A stretch of DNA of 64,000 nt, from assembly GCA_038025085.1 (NCBI GenBank), contig CM076141.1, positions 18,168,001 to 18,232,000 on the forward strand, written 5' to 3'. How positions within the stretch are numbered: the first letter of the stretch is position 1; each line of letters starts with the position of its first letter. The translations under genes were made by a program, and so were the position numbers. The stretch is from Tetragonia tetragonoides. Lineage: Eukaryota; Streptophyta; Magnoliopsida; Caryophyllales; Aizoaceae. The notes beneath the pieces were generated by a model. The model was not told the DNA's origin. It made no database searches and was given only the letters and a program-made list of their open reading frames with translations. Shown here piece by piece: positions 1-11,963 of the stretch.

Positions 1-660
1 TCCTATTTCGCCAACGCAGTAATCACTCCTGAGTCATTTATAAAGATTCATTCAGAAAACGCTCAAGTGTGTCTAAATGAATAATCCCCACTAAAGTTTT
101 TGATGTTCGAACGTTTTTCAATCTTATGAACACGATCTTTATGTTCGACCTCCAAATCTTGTTAAGCTGTATTCGATCCTCCCGAGTATCCTAAAGGTGG
201 ACACGCAAGAAAGTTATTGGGATCACTTCTATCATTGGAAACGGTCATTGGGATCACTTCAATGTTTGAAGCGTCACTTTTCATAATTGTTTACATTTCA
301 TGCTCTCTACCGAAATTTTGAAGTTCTAAAACTATTTTCAAATGTTGGAGGATTACTCCCCTCGATCTATAGTGTAGGTTTAAAGGGTCACTTTTACTGC
401 ATCATAGGGTCGTTTACATACAGTGGCCGCTTTCTTTAATTTTGAATCAGGGTCACGTTTTAATTATTGAAAGTCACTTTATTACTGTGTAATGTTTTTT
501 TATTGTCATGAAAGTTAAAAACCATAATGTCAATATAGTAAAGTTCATAACATAGTTATATCTAGGGTCACGAATTAGGTATTGTGAGTTCATTTATTCT
601 TGTCGAAGGTTAAATTTTTTTATTATCTAGGGTCACTGAACCATAATGTGGTTATCAGCC
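1..660 (+). repeat. Dispersed GGGTCAC-core repeat, copy A
   Basis: Non-coding AT-rich sequence with repeated cores such as GGGTCACTTTT and GGGTCACTGAACC. The first ~600 bases align almost base for base with 5955-6540, sharing the stretch around the CTCAAGTGTGTCTAAATGA motif, so this is one arm of a direct repeat about 5.95 kb apart. The copy starts outside the window. No coding potential and no terminal inverted repeats are visible. The family is not one I recognise. Confidence 0.75.
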
Positions 661-1780
661 GGTCAAATCAGCTAACAATACCAGCCATCGACCATCAGCC
701 ATCAGCCAACAGCTAATGTCACCAGCCAATTGACAAACAGCTACAACTCTAGTAACTGGAAACTGGAATGGCTTTTCAGGATCAGATCACCATATCCACT
801 TTTTTAACCGCTTTTTTTTTTTCTTGCCATCGTAGAAGCGCATACCAGAATTACTTTTGTTGACATAAATTTGGCAGAAACAATCATACTGGAATGTTCT
901 TCCTAATTGGAACGGTGTGAGTTCGGATTCCAGTAACAAAATTGATGTGATAGCCAATGCCCCAAAAATGGGATTGTATGAGGCAAATATAACATTCTGG
1001 AAGGCCATGAGCTAAGCTGGGTGCATCATATCGCTCTGCTTGATCATAGTGTGCAATGGGATCGAACCCATACACAACGAATTTTGGAAGTTGATAATAT
1101 ATTTCATGTTTATACGAGTTCGGAAGAAAGTGGTCACCGTTAAGGTGCCTGAAGGTGTATTTGGATACAGTAGAATGCATGGTGAAGTAGCAGGGCTTGT
1201 TGGGGTACTCTGTACGACAAACAGGGGTGACTTTGAGTGAAGACCAGGGGCGGGGATGTAAATTAGGGAAATTGCCAGCCAACAAACGTTGTGTTTCAAT
1301 TCAAACAATACTCTTCAAACCCTGTACTGGTTAGGCCATATGGTCCACATGGTATCATTCACCCGATCAGTTTATTGCGAAATGCAGTGGGTTGCCCATT
1401 ATCCCAAAGCAGACAAACTACAATTAAGGTTATACCTAGTTAGCTCTTTTGTTGATGGGTTTAGAACAATGATCTCAAGTAAGACGGCACAGGCTTGTAG
1501 TTTGCCAAAGAAAGGAAATTATATTAACAAGGACAAAAATACTAATCCAATACAGCAGCACTCCTACCTAGTATCCGCTTGAACGATCCACTTGTATGCA
1601 CATTGCATTACTACTAGCCGACTAGGTATGCATGTTGCATTATATTCTAGTAGACATAAGATGAAAGATAAAACAAGTAGACTACAATATTTTGTATAGA
1701 CTACATAACATCCGAATTAACACAGATTATGTATCCCCGGAGCCAGAGCAGGAGGTTCAGAGATTTCCAAATGAGAAAAG
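661..1780. other. Gene-free stretch
   Basis: A degenerate CAGCCA/CAGCTAA-type short repeat lies at about 655-750, reminiscent of a MITE end. The rest holds only short unsupported ORFs on both strands. I see no conserved domain, RNA gene or clear element boundary. Confidence 0.4.
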
Positions 1781-3021
1781 CTATGACGTCGCGGCCGGTC
1801 GCGGCCATATGTCGCCGCCGATATTTAATACCATGCTCGGCACTTCATATTCATGGATTGAAAGATTATCTGCAAACACTCGTGTAGGGGTCAGAGATTC
1901 GAACTGATACCCTTTTGATAACACCAAGCTTTCCACGTAGTTAGCCATGAAATGTAACTTATAGTCCGACGAAATTGCTAGCACCTCTTCGGCCTCACCC
2001 CCGACAAGATAACGACATACTCTTTATCACCTTCAAGTTGTACAAACATGCCACTGTTGTTAACAGACACATTATGGTCATGGGCTCCAATCATAAACAA
2101 TTTGGTTCCAAAACCTGTTTTCTCTTGGCAGTAGGATTTTTTCCAAAGCTGATCTTTGAAGTCTTTCGTACACCATATGGACAACTTACACTAGGTATCG
2201 GAAGAGCACAAGAGTACCAGTGTTTCACCAAGAGTCGCAAGACATCGGCAATCAGGAGGGTATGACAACCCTGTCCCCAAGGGCAAATTTGTATAAATTA
2301 GTTCTTCTGATCCAATATCAAACGAGGCAAGCCGCTTCATATCTAAAGATATCCAGTGCACAGCATCTTTACAATAAACGCTGCGAACTCCCCGGTACAT
2401 GAAACCATTGTCAAAGTTCAAGGTCTTCATCCTCCAACATCCCTTTTCGAGGTCAAAAACTGCAGCATGTGACCCAGCCACATTGAATGCCACTACCTTA
2501 TAGTTGTTAGTAGAGGAATCAAACCCTAAAACCAAATCGTGCGTACCATGACTGCCAGGATGCAGACTAATCTTATTCAGACTCATAGGACATGGAGGAA
2601 GCGAAAACGTTTTCCTGATGGAAGGGTTCCACAAGTGTAACTCCTTTCTATACCGAGGATGAGATATTTTAGGTGTGTATACTAGTATCAATCCATTAGC
2701 ATATCCTACAATGTAATGGAACCCTAACCCACACAAATCAAGAGTCCTAATTACTTCAATAGGTTGATTCATGTGGTCAGGATGCCAAATAGAGAAAGAC
2801 AAACTAGATTTAAATATATCGGTTAGGTCTCTTTCTGAGGTTATTAAATCGAAACGTTTAGACTTGCAATAAATAAGGTGCAATTCAACAAAACAAGGAC
2901 AATCGATGGTAAAGAGCCACAACTTACAAACTGACCTGAACCGGAGTAGATGCTTAACGGGGAGCCTTGCCAGTACCTCCGACAACATTTCCGGGGGTAA
3001 GCTGTTCATCGACGATACCAT
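1781..3021 (-). pseudogene. F-box protein with FBA-like C-terminal region, broken
   Basis: An SCF-type E3 ligase substrate receptor in origin. Reading from the ATG at 3021 (chosen because the F-box follows directly; an in-frame ATG at 3066 adds 15 residues), the N-terminus carries an F-box with core LPPEMLSEVLARLPVK and RFRSVCKLW. A kelch/FBA-like region follows, with GYANGLILVY, LWNPSIRKTFSLP, and then FDSSTNNYKVVAF. A TAG stop at 2191-2193 interrupts it, yet the same frame continues with the conserved FBA motif CKLSIWCTKDF and runs to about 2000. There a run of five G/C (about 1996-2000) shifts the frame, and the tail containing MANYVESLVL continues in a second frame to 1781. One stop plus one frameshift make a functional full-length product unlikely. 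A truncated protein of about 276 residues is possible. F-box identity is secure from motifs; the substrate is unknown. Confidence 0.85.
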
Positions 3022-3066
3022 CTTGCTTCTCTGTTGATATGTCAGTATTTGTTTGAGAGGGGGCAA

Positions 3067-4285
3067 TTGGGTTTGTTGGAATTATAATGATCTCACTTGA
3101 AATACAATTTCAATATTACAAGACGATCCCGCCGTGGCCGGGTGGAAGCTCTCTCCGACGGCCGTCCTCCAGGATTAACACAATTTCGATCCGGACAAGG
3201 TGTGCACTCTCATTGATCAGATGATGTGACCAAGATTCTCTTGCTTAAACGAATTTTTCATTGTCTGAGATAACAGTAGAGTAAAACAAACGAGAAGAGA
3301 AAGAACAAGGATGATTAATTGATTATTTGTGTCTCAAGCAGTACTTTACTTAGAATAGCTGATTTTATAGAAGAGACTCAAGAGAGGACATAGGAGAAGA
3401 CTGGTGTACTCGTATTAGTTTTGGAGTAGTCCTAGAGCTGATCAAGGTCGGGTCATCCGGGTTTCGTACCAAAATTTTATGTCCATAACCGGCCCTACCG
3501 GGTTTCGGTTGGGCCAGCGGGCTTTTCGGGCCAAGTCGCGATATCATAAATTTTCTTTTTTTAACCATAACTTTTGATCCCGAAATGCGTTTGAGGTGAT
3601 TTTTTTTTTCGAATCCATATAACTTTTCGAGATCTACGCAACCATAACCTCAGATTTGTAAAATTATATTTTCGAAAAGTTTAATTTAAAATTACAGCAA
3701 ACAAATTAATAGAAAAATATGAGAAAAATCAAAATAAATAAAATTTTGGGCCATTCGGGCCGGATTGCGGTTTTGACCTTCATCCCAAACCCGTTTCAAA
3801 TATGGGTGAGTTCGGGCCAAGCCCGCGGGGCGGTTTTTTTGATCAGATTTAGAGTAGTCTTGGACCAAGGGAAATTTGGCTAAAAAGTCGTTAAGTTATC
3901 AAGAATTGTTAAGGAAGAATAGGAAGTGAAGTGATTACCTTGGGAAAAGCCTATAATGGAAAAGGAAAAAGCGAAAGGTACAGAGGAAAGCCTGTGAACT
4001 CGCACGCGCAGGACCCACATTGTACAAAATAAATAATCAATATCTATTTATAACTCTTATAAAAAAAATTAATTAAAACGCGCGTTTTCTATACCAAAAC
4101 GACAGGCCTTCACAAACAGTAATTATTTTACGTATAAGTAATTACAAATTGTTGAGTTTATTATATGCTTTGGAAAATGTCGTTTTTGTTAGGATAAATT
4201 GGCCAAAACCTCCTAGACATTTGAACATTTTCGCCAGAACACCCAAATACTTTGAATTTTGGCAAGTACCCCTTAGAAAAATTAA
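3067..4285. other. Gene-free stretch with GGGCC-type motifs
   Basis: Upstream flank of the F-box pseudogene. Between about 3440 and 3850 there are repeated GGGCC, GGGTTTCGG and TTCGGGCC words inside otherwise AT-rich DNA, a low-complexity pattern common in plant intergenic DNA. No coding region is supported. Confidence 0.4.
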
Positions 4286-4289
4286 AAAG

Positions 4290-4547
4290 CAATGTTAATC
4301 CCCCCAAGCTTGATATTCCGGGCACTTTATAAAATTTTGATCCCATTTTATCCTCATGCGTTTTGCAAAAGATACATTTTTTCCATACGAAATGAAAAGT
4401 TACCACATATAAAGAAAAGGAAGGGGTATTACTTTTTATTTTGTATGGAGAAAATGTATCTTATGTAAAACGCATGACGGCAAAACGGGATCACAACTTT
4501 ATAAAGTAGTCGGAAAATCAAGTTTGGGGGAGTTAATACGGTTTTCA
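4290..4547. mobile_element. Foldback MITE-like element
   Basis: Two arms of about 120 bp form an imperfect inverted repeat with a very short loop near 4405-4425. The left arm contains CCCCCCAAGCTTGAT and ATGCGTTTTGCAAAAGATACA. The right arm contains the reverse complement with scattered mismatches, ending in TCAAGTTTGGGGGAG. There is no coding capacity. The family and target-site duplication were not resolved. Confidence 0.65.
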
Positions 4548-4841
4548 TAGCTGGAGTTATACTTGAGACCGTCAGTAATAGCTGGTGCAATAAGAAACTG
4601 TGCGGTCCTGCTACCACCTTTAATTTCAAGCAGAATTTGCGATTTGGTAAAAGAGCCTGAATTCGCTTAAGGTTTTGTGGATGAACGTTGGTCACGTACC
4701 AATGCATATGCTCTTTTGACTACATTTGTGTGTTCCTATAATCAGTTTTGTTTTCTTAATCTATTTGATTGTCATTAGAAATTACCATTCCCCTTTATAA
4801 CGTCAACATAAATTTACTGTTTGTGAAGAACAAGAATCCGT

Positions 4842-5393
4842 TTGGGAAGGATTATACGGCAGGTTTGCACATATGGTGATTATCCCGCCTTTAACAACTT
4901 TCAGTTTCCCGATGCCATGCATGATTCCCCAGCTGGTCATGCTCCTTGTGATAAAACTCATGGCACTGTATGGGACCTCATCCCAGGGACCAAGAGGACC
5001 TTGTACCCTCATCAACAAGAGGGTTTGGACTTTATCTGGAGGAACAAATCGAGAGGAATAAAGATTAAAGATCTTGGTATAAACCAACAAAGTTTGGTTT
5101 GGGATTGCATTATTTTCCAGCATGCCCTTGGGACTGGGAAGACACGCCTAGATATCGTGCTCCTTGAATCGTCCATGAAGCACTACCCCAATTCGAAGCC
5201 TGTCACCATTGCTCCTAAGAGCATGCTTTTGACCTGGGAAGAGAAGTTCGCCAGGTGGAAATCTGACCTGGGAAGGGGAAAGGTGGTTCTTCGAAGAGCG
5301 AAAGAAATTTTAACATTCATAGTTTCTTCAGAAAAACTTTTTAGCATCCATAGTTTCTTTATAGTATATAATAAAGGGGATAACAAAATATGA
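4842..5393 (+). pseudogene. CLASSY/DRD1-like SNF2 helicase fragment
   Basis: Fragment of a plant SNF2-family chromatin remodeller of the CLASSY type (the family acts with RNA polymerase IV in RNA-directed DNA methylation). The visible segment contains a family-typical HGTVWDLIPG stretch, YPHQQEGLDFIWRN, the Walker A / motif I GTGKT near residue 95, and motif Ia with APKSMLLTWEEKFARW. Homology stops near 5290, after which the frame runs into unrelated sequence. Motifs II to VI, including DEAH, are absent. The frame is open upstream only from a TTG. A possible extra N-terminal piece (CEEQESVWEG, about 4823-4852) lies in another frame, suggesting a frameshift. A full CLASSY protein is over 1000 residues, so this is a broken piece of one internal exon. 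It may have been moved by a transposon. Confidence 0.75.
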
Positions 5394-5944
5394 TCAGGTG
5401 GAAAATGAAGTATCTACAAGATAGAAAGGAGAAGAAAGCAAATCATTTTTGGAAGCTTTTTGTTAGTTTTCTTTTTGGTGATGGCAATGGATGATGGTTT
5501 TGGAAGGAATTGTGTATTTGCGTTTTTGAGAGGTGAGATTTCAGTGTTTTTGGTAGCCCGGGTGGTGGAATTTCTGGTGATCGATATCCCTGCATGTTTT
5601 AACCTATTTTAGGTCGACCATTCAATGGCTCCATTAGTCAATGGACATCTTTTCGAAGGAAACAGAATGATAATAGCTTTATTAATTGTTGATGATGTTG
5701 GGGTTAAGGATGAAGTGAACGATGAGGGGGGTTTTATAGTTGTGAAACTGCTACTCTGCTAGTGATTCTGTGTATTCAACTATGTAATTAATAGGATGTT
5801 GACTAGGGCCGGATGAATTTAGACGGTGCAAAACTCTAGTGAAAGGGATTTTTCGGTATCCTAACCTTCACTCTATTAATTAGTCTCTATTATATTCCTT
5901 TATTCTTGTTCAAGTTGAATGTGTTTATAACGTTAAAGATCACT
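5394..5944. other. Gene-free stretch
   Basis: Sequence between the helicase fragment and repeat copy B. It has short purine-rich stretches and no reading frame or repeat that I can support. Confidence 0.35.
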
Positions 5945-7060
5945 TCTTGTTCAATGTATTTTATTTCGCCAATGCAGTAATCACTCCTGAGTCCTGAGTC
6001 ATTTATAAAGATTCATTGAGAAAACGCTCAAGTGTGTCTAAATGAATAATCCCCACTAAAGTTTTCAATGTTCGAACGTTTTCAATCCCATGAACTACAC
6101 CATAAGCGTCACTTTTCATAATTGTTTACATTTCATGCTCTCTACCCAAAATTTGATGTTATAAAACTATTTTCAAATGTTTGAGGATTATGCCCCATGA
6201 TCTATAATGTAGGTTTAAAGGGTCACTTTTACTGCATCATAGCGTCACTTGTATACAGTGGCCACTTTCTCCAATTTTGAACAGGGTCACGTTTTAATTT
6301 TTGAGAGTCAATTTATTACTGTGTAATGTTATTTTATTGTTATGAAAGTTCAAAACCATAATGTCAATATAGTAAAGTTCATAACATAGTCATATCTAGG
6401 GTCACGATTTAAGTACGGAATTATGAGTTCATTTATTCTTGTCGAAGGTCAAATTTATTATTATCTAGGGTCACTGAACCATAATGTATGTTAACAAGGT
6501 TACATTATTATTATTATTTAGGGTCACTGATTTATTTATTTTTTACAAAAGTCACTGAACATTAATATATGTCAGATTAACATCTGGATCGAAACTCACC
6601 CATGGGTCACACTCACCCGTACTTAGCTTGGTCTCGGTACCTTGGCCATGCCAAGGCCAGAACACATCAAATCAGATCCAAACTCACCCATGATTTGGCC
6701 CAATTTCAGAAAATAGAGAAAGTAATTCATGCCCTTTCAAATTATTTTGTAATAGAATAATTCTGCAGAAGAAAGAAATAGTAATTCGAAGAATGTCAAC
6801 CTTCCTGATAGGGTTCTGTATTACTGTCTCTACTTTTGGGATGAACGTTCGATTTCTTCGTTCCCATTTGCACAAAACAAATAAGATATTTCAGGGGTCA
6901 CTTTTCTACTCTTACGTAGCATTTTATCGCTTTAGGATCACTTGTTCTTCAATGTATGTCAAGAAGCTAAGGTTATATTACATTAGAGTATTATTTACGG
7001 TCATCACTGAATATTAATGTACGTCAGAGTTACCTTTGGAACCAGGAAATTCTAAGTAAA
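5945..7060 (+). repeat. Dispersed GGGTCAC-core repeat, copy B
   Basis: The first ~600 bases repeat positions 1-660 with small indels, including a local duplication of TCCTGAG. The copy then extends with further GGGTCACT cores to about 7060. Together copies A and B form direct repeats bracketing the F-box and helicase remnants. Confidence 0.75.
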
Positions 7061-7332
7061 TGGGACATTTTACAGTAAACTCTAACTCGTAACTAAATGT
7101 TTAGCTTGGTTCTCAATATCATCTCTCCGGCATAAGTGGTAATTAATGACACCGAAAAGATGCTCTAATTTGTAACCGACATCACTCTAAAAGTAAAAAC
7201 AGTCGAAAACCACCCCTCTTATCTACGTTTTTTTTTTGCTATAAGGCCTCACCCACATAGTTTTTTGTTTTTTGTTTTTTTTTTTTTTTGATCATTGACT
7301 CACCCACGTTGTTTTCTACCAAACAACATATA

Positions 7333-8600
7333 TTGTTGGGTTCCTGGTTTTGATGATAACAAACAAAGTGTCCTTATCTTTGGATTCCTTGTGTGAACTA
7401 ACTATGATGGCAGGTTTACTAAAGGATGCAAGAAGTTGTAATGCTCAAAGCATGATTGCTCATGAAGATACTTGGATCCTCACAAGACATGAAGACCATG
7501 TAATATAGTTAAGTGCATTTGTCAATTTGTCATTAGTCTTTATGTACTATGCTTGACTAGTTAGCGAGAGTCTTAAATTGATCATGACAAGGGAACAAGG
7601 TTGTAGGACTGAGTGCATGTGTCTATGTCCTTCAAGCTCTAGTGCTGGTCATAGAGAACAGGGCTTACAAGACTGTTCCCCTGTACTCTTTGAACCTTAT
7701 GCACTTCAACCTTTATGTGTTAGTCCCTTGTCAAGACCACTTTGAATCCAACCTATAACACACTCAATGTATAGTACATGAAGACTAATAATAGAAATAC
7801 CAACTAAAGACATAGTTTTCATGTTTTGTAAGGATCCAAGCATCTTCATGAGCAATCATGCATCAAACGCTTCAACTTCTTGAATCCTTAAGTAAACCTG
7901 CCATCATTGTTTGTTCAACGAAGATAAGGACACTTTGTTTGTTATCATCAAAACTAGGAACCCAACATACTCTATCCTATCTTTTGGGTAAATCTTATAT
8001 TTTTTATTATATATTCTGAAGAGATTTAACGTAGATGGACTATTTATGCATGGAATAGGGCGCCTGATAGGCTCAGTTGAAGGTTAAGCTTTGCGTGCAT
8101 TATTGAGTTCAGAATCATTTGTATAAAATATTAAATCGTCCAACCAGATACATTCTGTGCTCACAAGAACAACCTAACCCTGTTCCCTGTCCTGGTCAGT
8201 TTAAGTCTTGCTTAGAGTGGTCATTGCATAATACGACAAACAAATCTTGTAGTAATAGCTCTAGCTTAGTAACAAGCGTAGAGTTTTCCTCAGGTCATTG
8301 TGTGACTTGGAGGGATTGGCAACACATCAGTAAGTCAGTAACGGTGTGTGGTGTTGTTAGGGTACCGTACCATATCCTGTTTTGACTCTGGTTATAAGAT
8401 AAGTAGTGTGACAAAATCCCAAGTAATTGGGTCGTGGTTTTTAATCCTGTTGAGCCTAGGAGGTTTTCCACGTGAAAAAGCCCTGTGTTATTTATAACGT
8501 TGTTCTCTACATTGTTCTTAAGTCACAAAAGTCCGTGTAAAAGCGAGAAATTGGAGTCACTCTATTCAAACCCCCCCCCCATAGAGTAACTTAGGCACTC
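7333..8600 (+). mobile_element. Rearranged Sirevirus-like Ty1/copia LTR remnant
   Basis: Starts with TGTTGGGTTCCTGG followed by TTTTGATGATAACAAACAA, a beginning typical of Sirevirus-type LTRs. The same 130-250 bases recur in reverse complement, ending at about 7968 with GGAACCCAACA, so the LTR head is present as a large inverted duplication. Further on, 8400-8600 reads like the end of the same LTR type (AGGTTTTCCACGTGAAAAA, then a C-run at 8571-8580). No gag or pol is seen. I read this as a solo LTR damaged by an inverted duplication of its 5' end. Confidence 0.6.
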
Positions 8601-8880
8601 GAGTATATGTTATCTATTTAATTCACTCAAACAAAAATTATGTATTCACAATAACAATTTTCTTGTAAGAAAAAAACTCTAAATAATGACAATAATAATA
8701 ATGTAATTTTCCTACAATTCGTCTTTGCATTTTCTCATTTTTAATTTTTATCGTAGCACTTTTCCCAAGTTTGAAGACTAGAGTGTGAGTGTTAAACTAG
8801 TTTGAAGTCTATTCATGTTTCAACCACAACATCCACAATAATGACCACAACTCCACATGCATGCCAATAAAGTAAATACA

Positions 8881-9760
8881 ATACCAAGGGTTCTGGACTT
8901 CTGGTTCTTCTGTACATGCAATGTCCGTATTCAATGAAGAATCTTCGGCTTTTCAGAAATGCAGATGAGTGTACTATTTCACCGTGACATTACGTATGAT
9001 GGGATTCCTATCTTGAATTCATGATAGTAGTAGTCTAGTAGATAGGGTTATTAATAATTCTCCAAGTTTTGTTTTCTCCTTCTGTACGTACATGCATTAT
9101 CCGTATATAATGAAGAATCGATCTTTGGCTTTTCAGAAATACAGATGACGGTATTATGTCACGGTGGCATTGCAGTTATCATGATAGTAGTAAGCCAATA
9201 GTGAACATATCAGACGAGATGAACAACCAGCACAACTGCGCAAGCACTGGCCCCGTCAACATAGCACCAATAACAAGGGGCGACTATAGTTCCTAGAAGC
9301 CAGCAGACAGTACGCCAAGGTTATTAATACTACTTCGAAAAACCCGTGCACTTGATTGCGGGGCTATCAACAATACATTGCCGATACGCTACCTAATTAA
9401 ATCTACGCAATAAGTCCCTCAGACGGTCAGACACTCAGACCCTCACCCTACTCTCCTAGACCCTGTAAACGCCATAATCACTTTCTCAACTTCTCTCAGC
9501 AAAAGTAACAGTAGACAAGACAATTTACTGTAATACCTGATTTTCCTCTCTTTTTTTAATTACCTCGTCACGTTTAACTTTCTAAGCGCAAGGTAAGAAA
9601 GTAAATACACTAGGTTTAGGTTCTTCGATATGTAGACTGTACATGCCATGTCCGTATTCAATGAAGAATACTCGATCGGCTTTTCTCATGATAATTCATC
9701 TTACCTTTAATGATTGAAGTAGGAGAGAGAATGTAGGTCAGGTGAGTGGTGACAGTGGGG
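8881..9760. repeat. Three diverged copies of a local repeat
   Basis: A segment with TCCGTAT..AATGAAGAATC and GGCTTTTCAGAAAT occurs near 8920-9040, 9080-9195 and (shorter) 9640-9690. No gene was recognised. Confidence 0.55.
9185..9320 (-). mobile_element. SINE fragment
   Basis: Matches the body of the SINE copies at 38054-38329 and 49464-49703, including GAACAACCAGC, GCAAGCACTGGC, and AGTTCCTAGAAGCCAGCAGAC. It lacks the tRNA-like head, so it is truncated at its 5' end. Confidence 0.6.
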
Positions 9761-9789
9761 AAGGCATCAAAGATGATTGATAGTATTGA

Positions 9790-10760
9790 CACAAATTAAA
9801 ACATGAACTTCTATGAGTAACTTTCCAAGAGTCGCTTTATGATGGTTTAAAGGTCACTTCTTTGTCAATAATGTAGTATTATTGTAATCAAGCAAAATGA
9901 ATATGAAACATCTACAAATAGACGTTCATAAATAAAAATGAGCGTCACTTGTAATAATGTTTAAGGATAACTTCTACGGTTCTACAGTACTGTTGTATTA
10001 GAGCATATGCATAAGCAACAATGGAGCATGTCATGCCCCAATTTCTCTCTCTTCCCCCTTATAAAGTAGCATTTTTCTCTCTCCTTTGCCTCCTTCGTTA
10101 ATCTCTACCCACTATGTAGTACTATGTAATGCTACAGTGTTACTAGATGCCCGCCTTTGATTGGGAACTTCTTCAAAATCTCTTGTGACCCAATATGCAT
10201 AGGTATGACTTATGAATATGAGTTATGACGTTCGTTGTCGACTATCATTTTATGCATAATGATACAAGCACTCATTATTTTCCAAGGCTATTTTACTCCA
10301 TGCTAAAGCTGGTCGCTTCACTAGCTATATGAAATCGACCATGTACATACAAGCTAAGAGTATTATTTTAGTGATAAAAAAAGAGAAGAGTATTCTTTTA
10401 AGGGTCACTTTCCCATCCATAATGGTCACTTCAAAGGTTGTGTGGCTTAATTGTTATCGAATTCGTGGAAAGTGAACCTCTAGCTAATAAATTTATGCAG
10501 CTAATGGAACATATGGAGCATATACCCACTATTCCACTAACTAACTATCCACGTTTAATTACTGATGCTAAGCTACGTACAAAAGTGAACCTCTGGCTTA
10601 ATTGGTTAATTGGTTCTTCCGTCCTTTCTATCAGATTCCTGAAAAGTGAACCTCTATCTGAATTTATGCAACTAATGGAAGACATGGAACATTTACGGGC
10701 AAAGAATCTCTTTTTCTCTAATGTATGTTTAAAGGATCACTTTTAACAGTTATACAACAA
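9790..10760 (+). repeat. GGGTCAC-type repeat region
   Basis: More AT-rich sequence with GGTCACTT cores. At 10460-10500 and 10580-10680 there is a local duplication containing AGTGAACCTCT and TTTATGCAGCTAATGGAA. Related sequence occurs near 20220 and 23870. Short ORFs here reflect the repeat and not a gene. Confidence 0.55.
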
Positions 10761-11309
10761 GTGACACCTGTGATATTTTAGGCAATTAGAGGGCTAGAAA
10801 GGAACTTTGACTTCAAATAATAACGCTAAAATTAGTTGCAAGGATTATGAATAACAATACTCGCAATACAATGATGGAGTCATACATTTAGTAACTTCCA
10901 TGAATTAATAATTTCTACAGACATAACAAGCACTTAATTAGGAAATCGCATGGCAACATGGGTGTACAATAATATTCTGGATTGAAGGTTGCTCTTTATA
11001 AAAACATGGCCCTTTTGATCTTGATGCTTGTAAATCCATGGCCACAATGAGGGCTACAAAATAAGTAGTGCCATTTGAAACGAAATAGTGACTTTGCTAC
11101 TCCTTTTTCAAACAAGAAAATTAGTAGCTGCTGCTTAGGAGTAGTACTCATGGGTCGCTTAGTGGCACGTTGAGGAGAGAGAAAGGTACCGTACCAGATT
11201 ACAAGTGGCTACTGAGTTTATATGAAAAAAATGGCAGGTAGAGGAGAAGAAAATGTTTGAACATGGGAAGTAGTAGTGGGGACAAAATTGGGGACATCTG
11301 GGTTTAATT
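10761..11309. other. Gene-free stretch
   Basis: AT-rich sequence with no reading frame, RNA gene or repeat boundary that I can support. Confidence 0.35.
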
Positions 11310-11573
11310 TTAATTGTTTGGTATGTGTTGTTGGAACTCTGGGAGACGTAAGAGAATGTCGAAGATGATATCGGGTGGCCACATAGGAAGACATATTTTG
11401 CTAGAGAGAAACAAAAAAGACTTTTGCCTGTTTCTAGGAGTATTGACACCGATTACCTTCGATCGGGTTTCCGGTGACAATCTGGCTGCGATGATTTTCA
11501 AGGCTGCTGTCAATTCCCAATTCTTTGTCTCTTTCATCCTAACAAGTCTTTTGAGAAGGTTGTCAATTAACAT
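11310..11573 (-). pseudogene. Possible F-box N-terminal scrap
   Basis: The 87-residue frame ends with PPDIIFDILLRLP, a close match to the first part of a plant F-box, but it stops nine residues later. There is no remainder of the F-box and no FBA or kelch region. The preceding residues look unrelated. Could be chance or a shattered F-box gene; low confidence. Confidence 0.25.
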
Positions 11574-11963
11574 ACCTTCATGATTAAAACGGGCAACTAA
11601 GTAACATACATTTTATTGTGGTTCTTTATGGAGTAACTGATTGGGGGAGAAATGGTGAATGTACGACAGTACGAGTATAGTAAAATAAAGTAAGAGAGGG
11701 AATCATCTTCAAATATTTAAGGCACGTTTACTAGCTTGCTTGCAAACAAATGCAATATAATGCAATCCTTTTATAGAGCAGATGTGGGGTGAAAAGTGAA
11801 GAGTGGGAGGAGAGGGATGGGATAAGTGGGGTTTATTGCATTATCCAATGTAAATTATGTAATCACAAATTTACGATTGCTCAACTTTTCCCATGTAATG
11901 ATGATTACTTTGGATGGTGTAGTCAATCTCACTTTTTTGATCCCATCTTTTCAACCTCACATG

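Noticed and set aside
10438..10746. 102-residue frame with two similar halves
   Set aside because: The halves reflect a duplicated piece of non-coding repeat that also occurs near 20220 and 23870 without an open frame.
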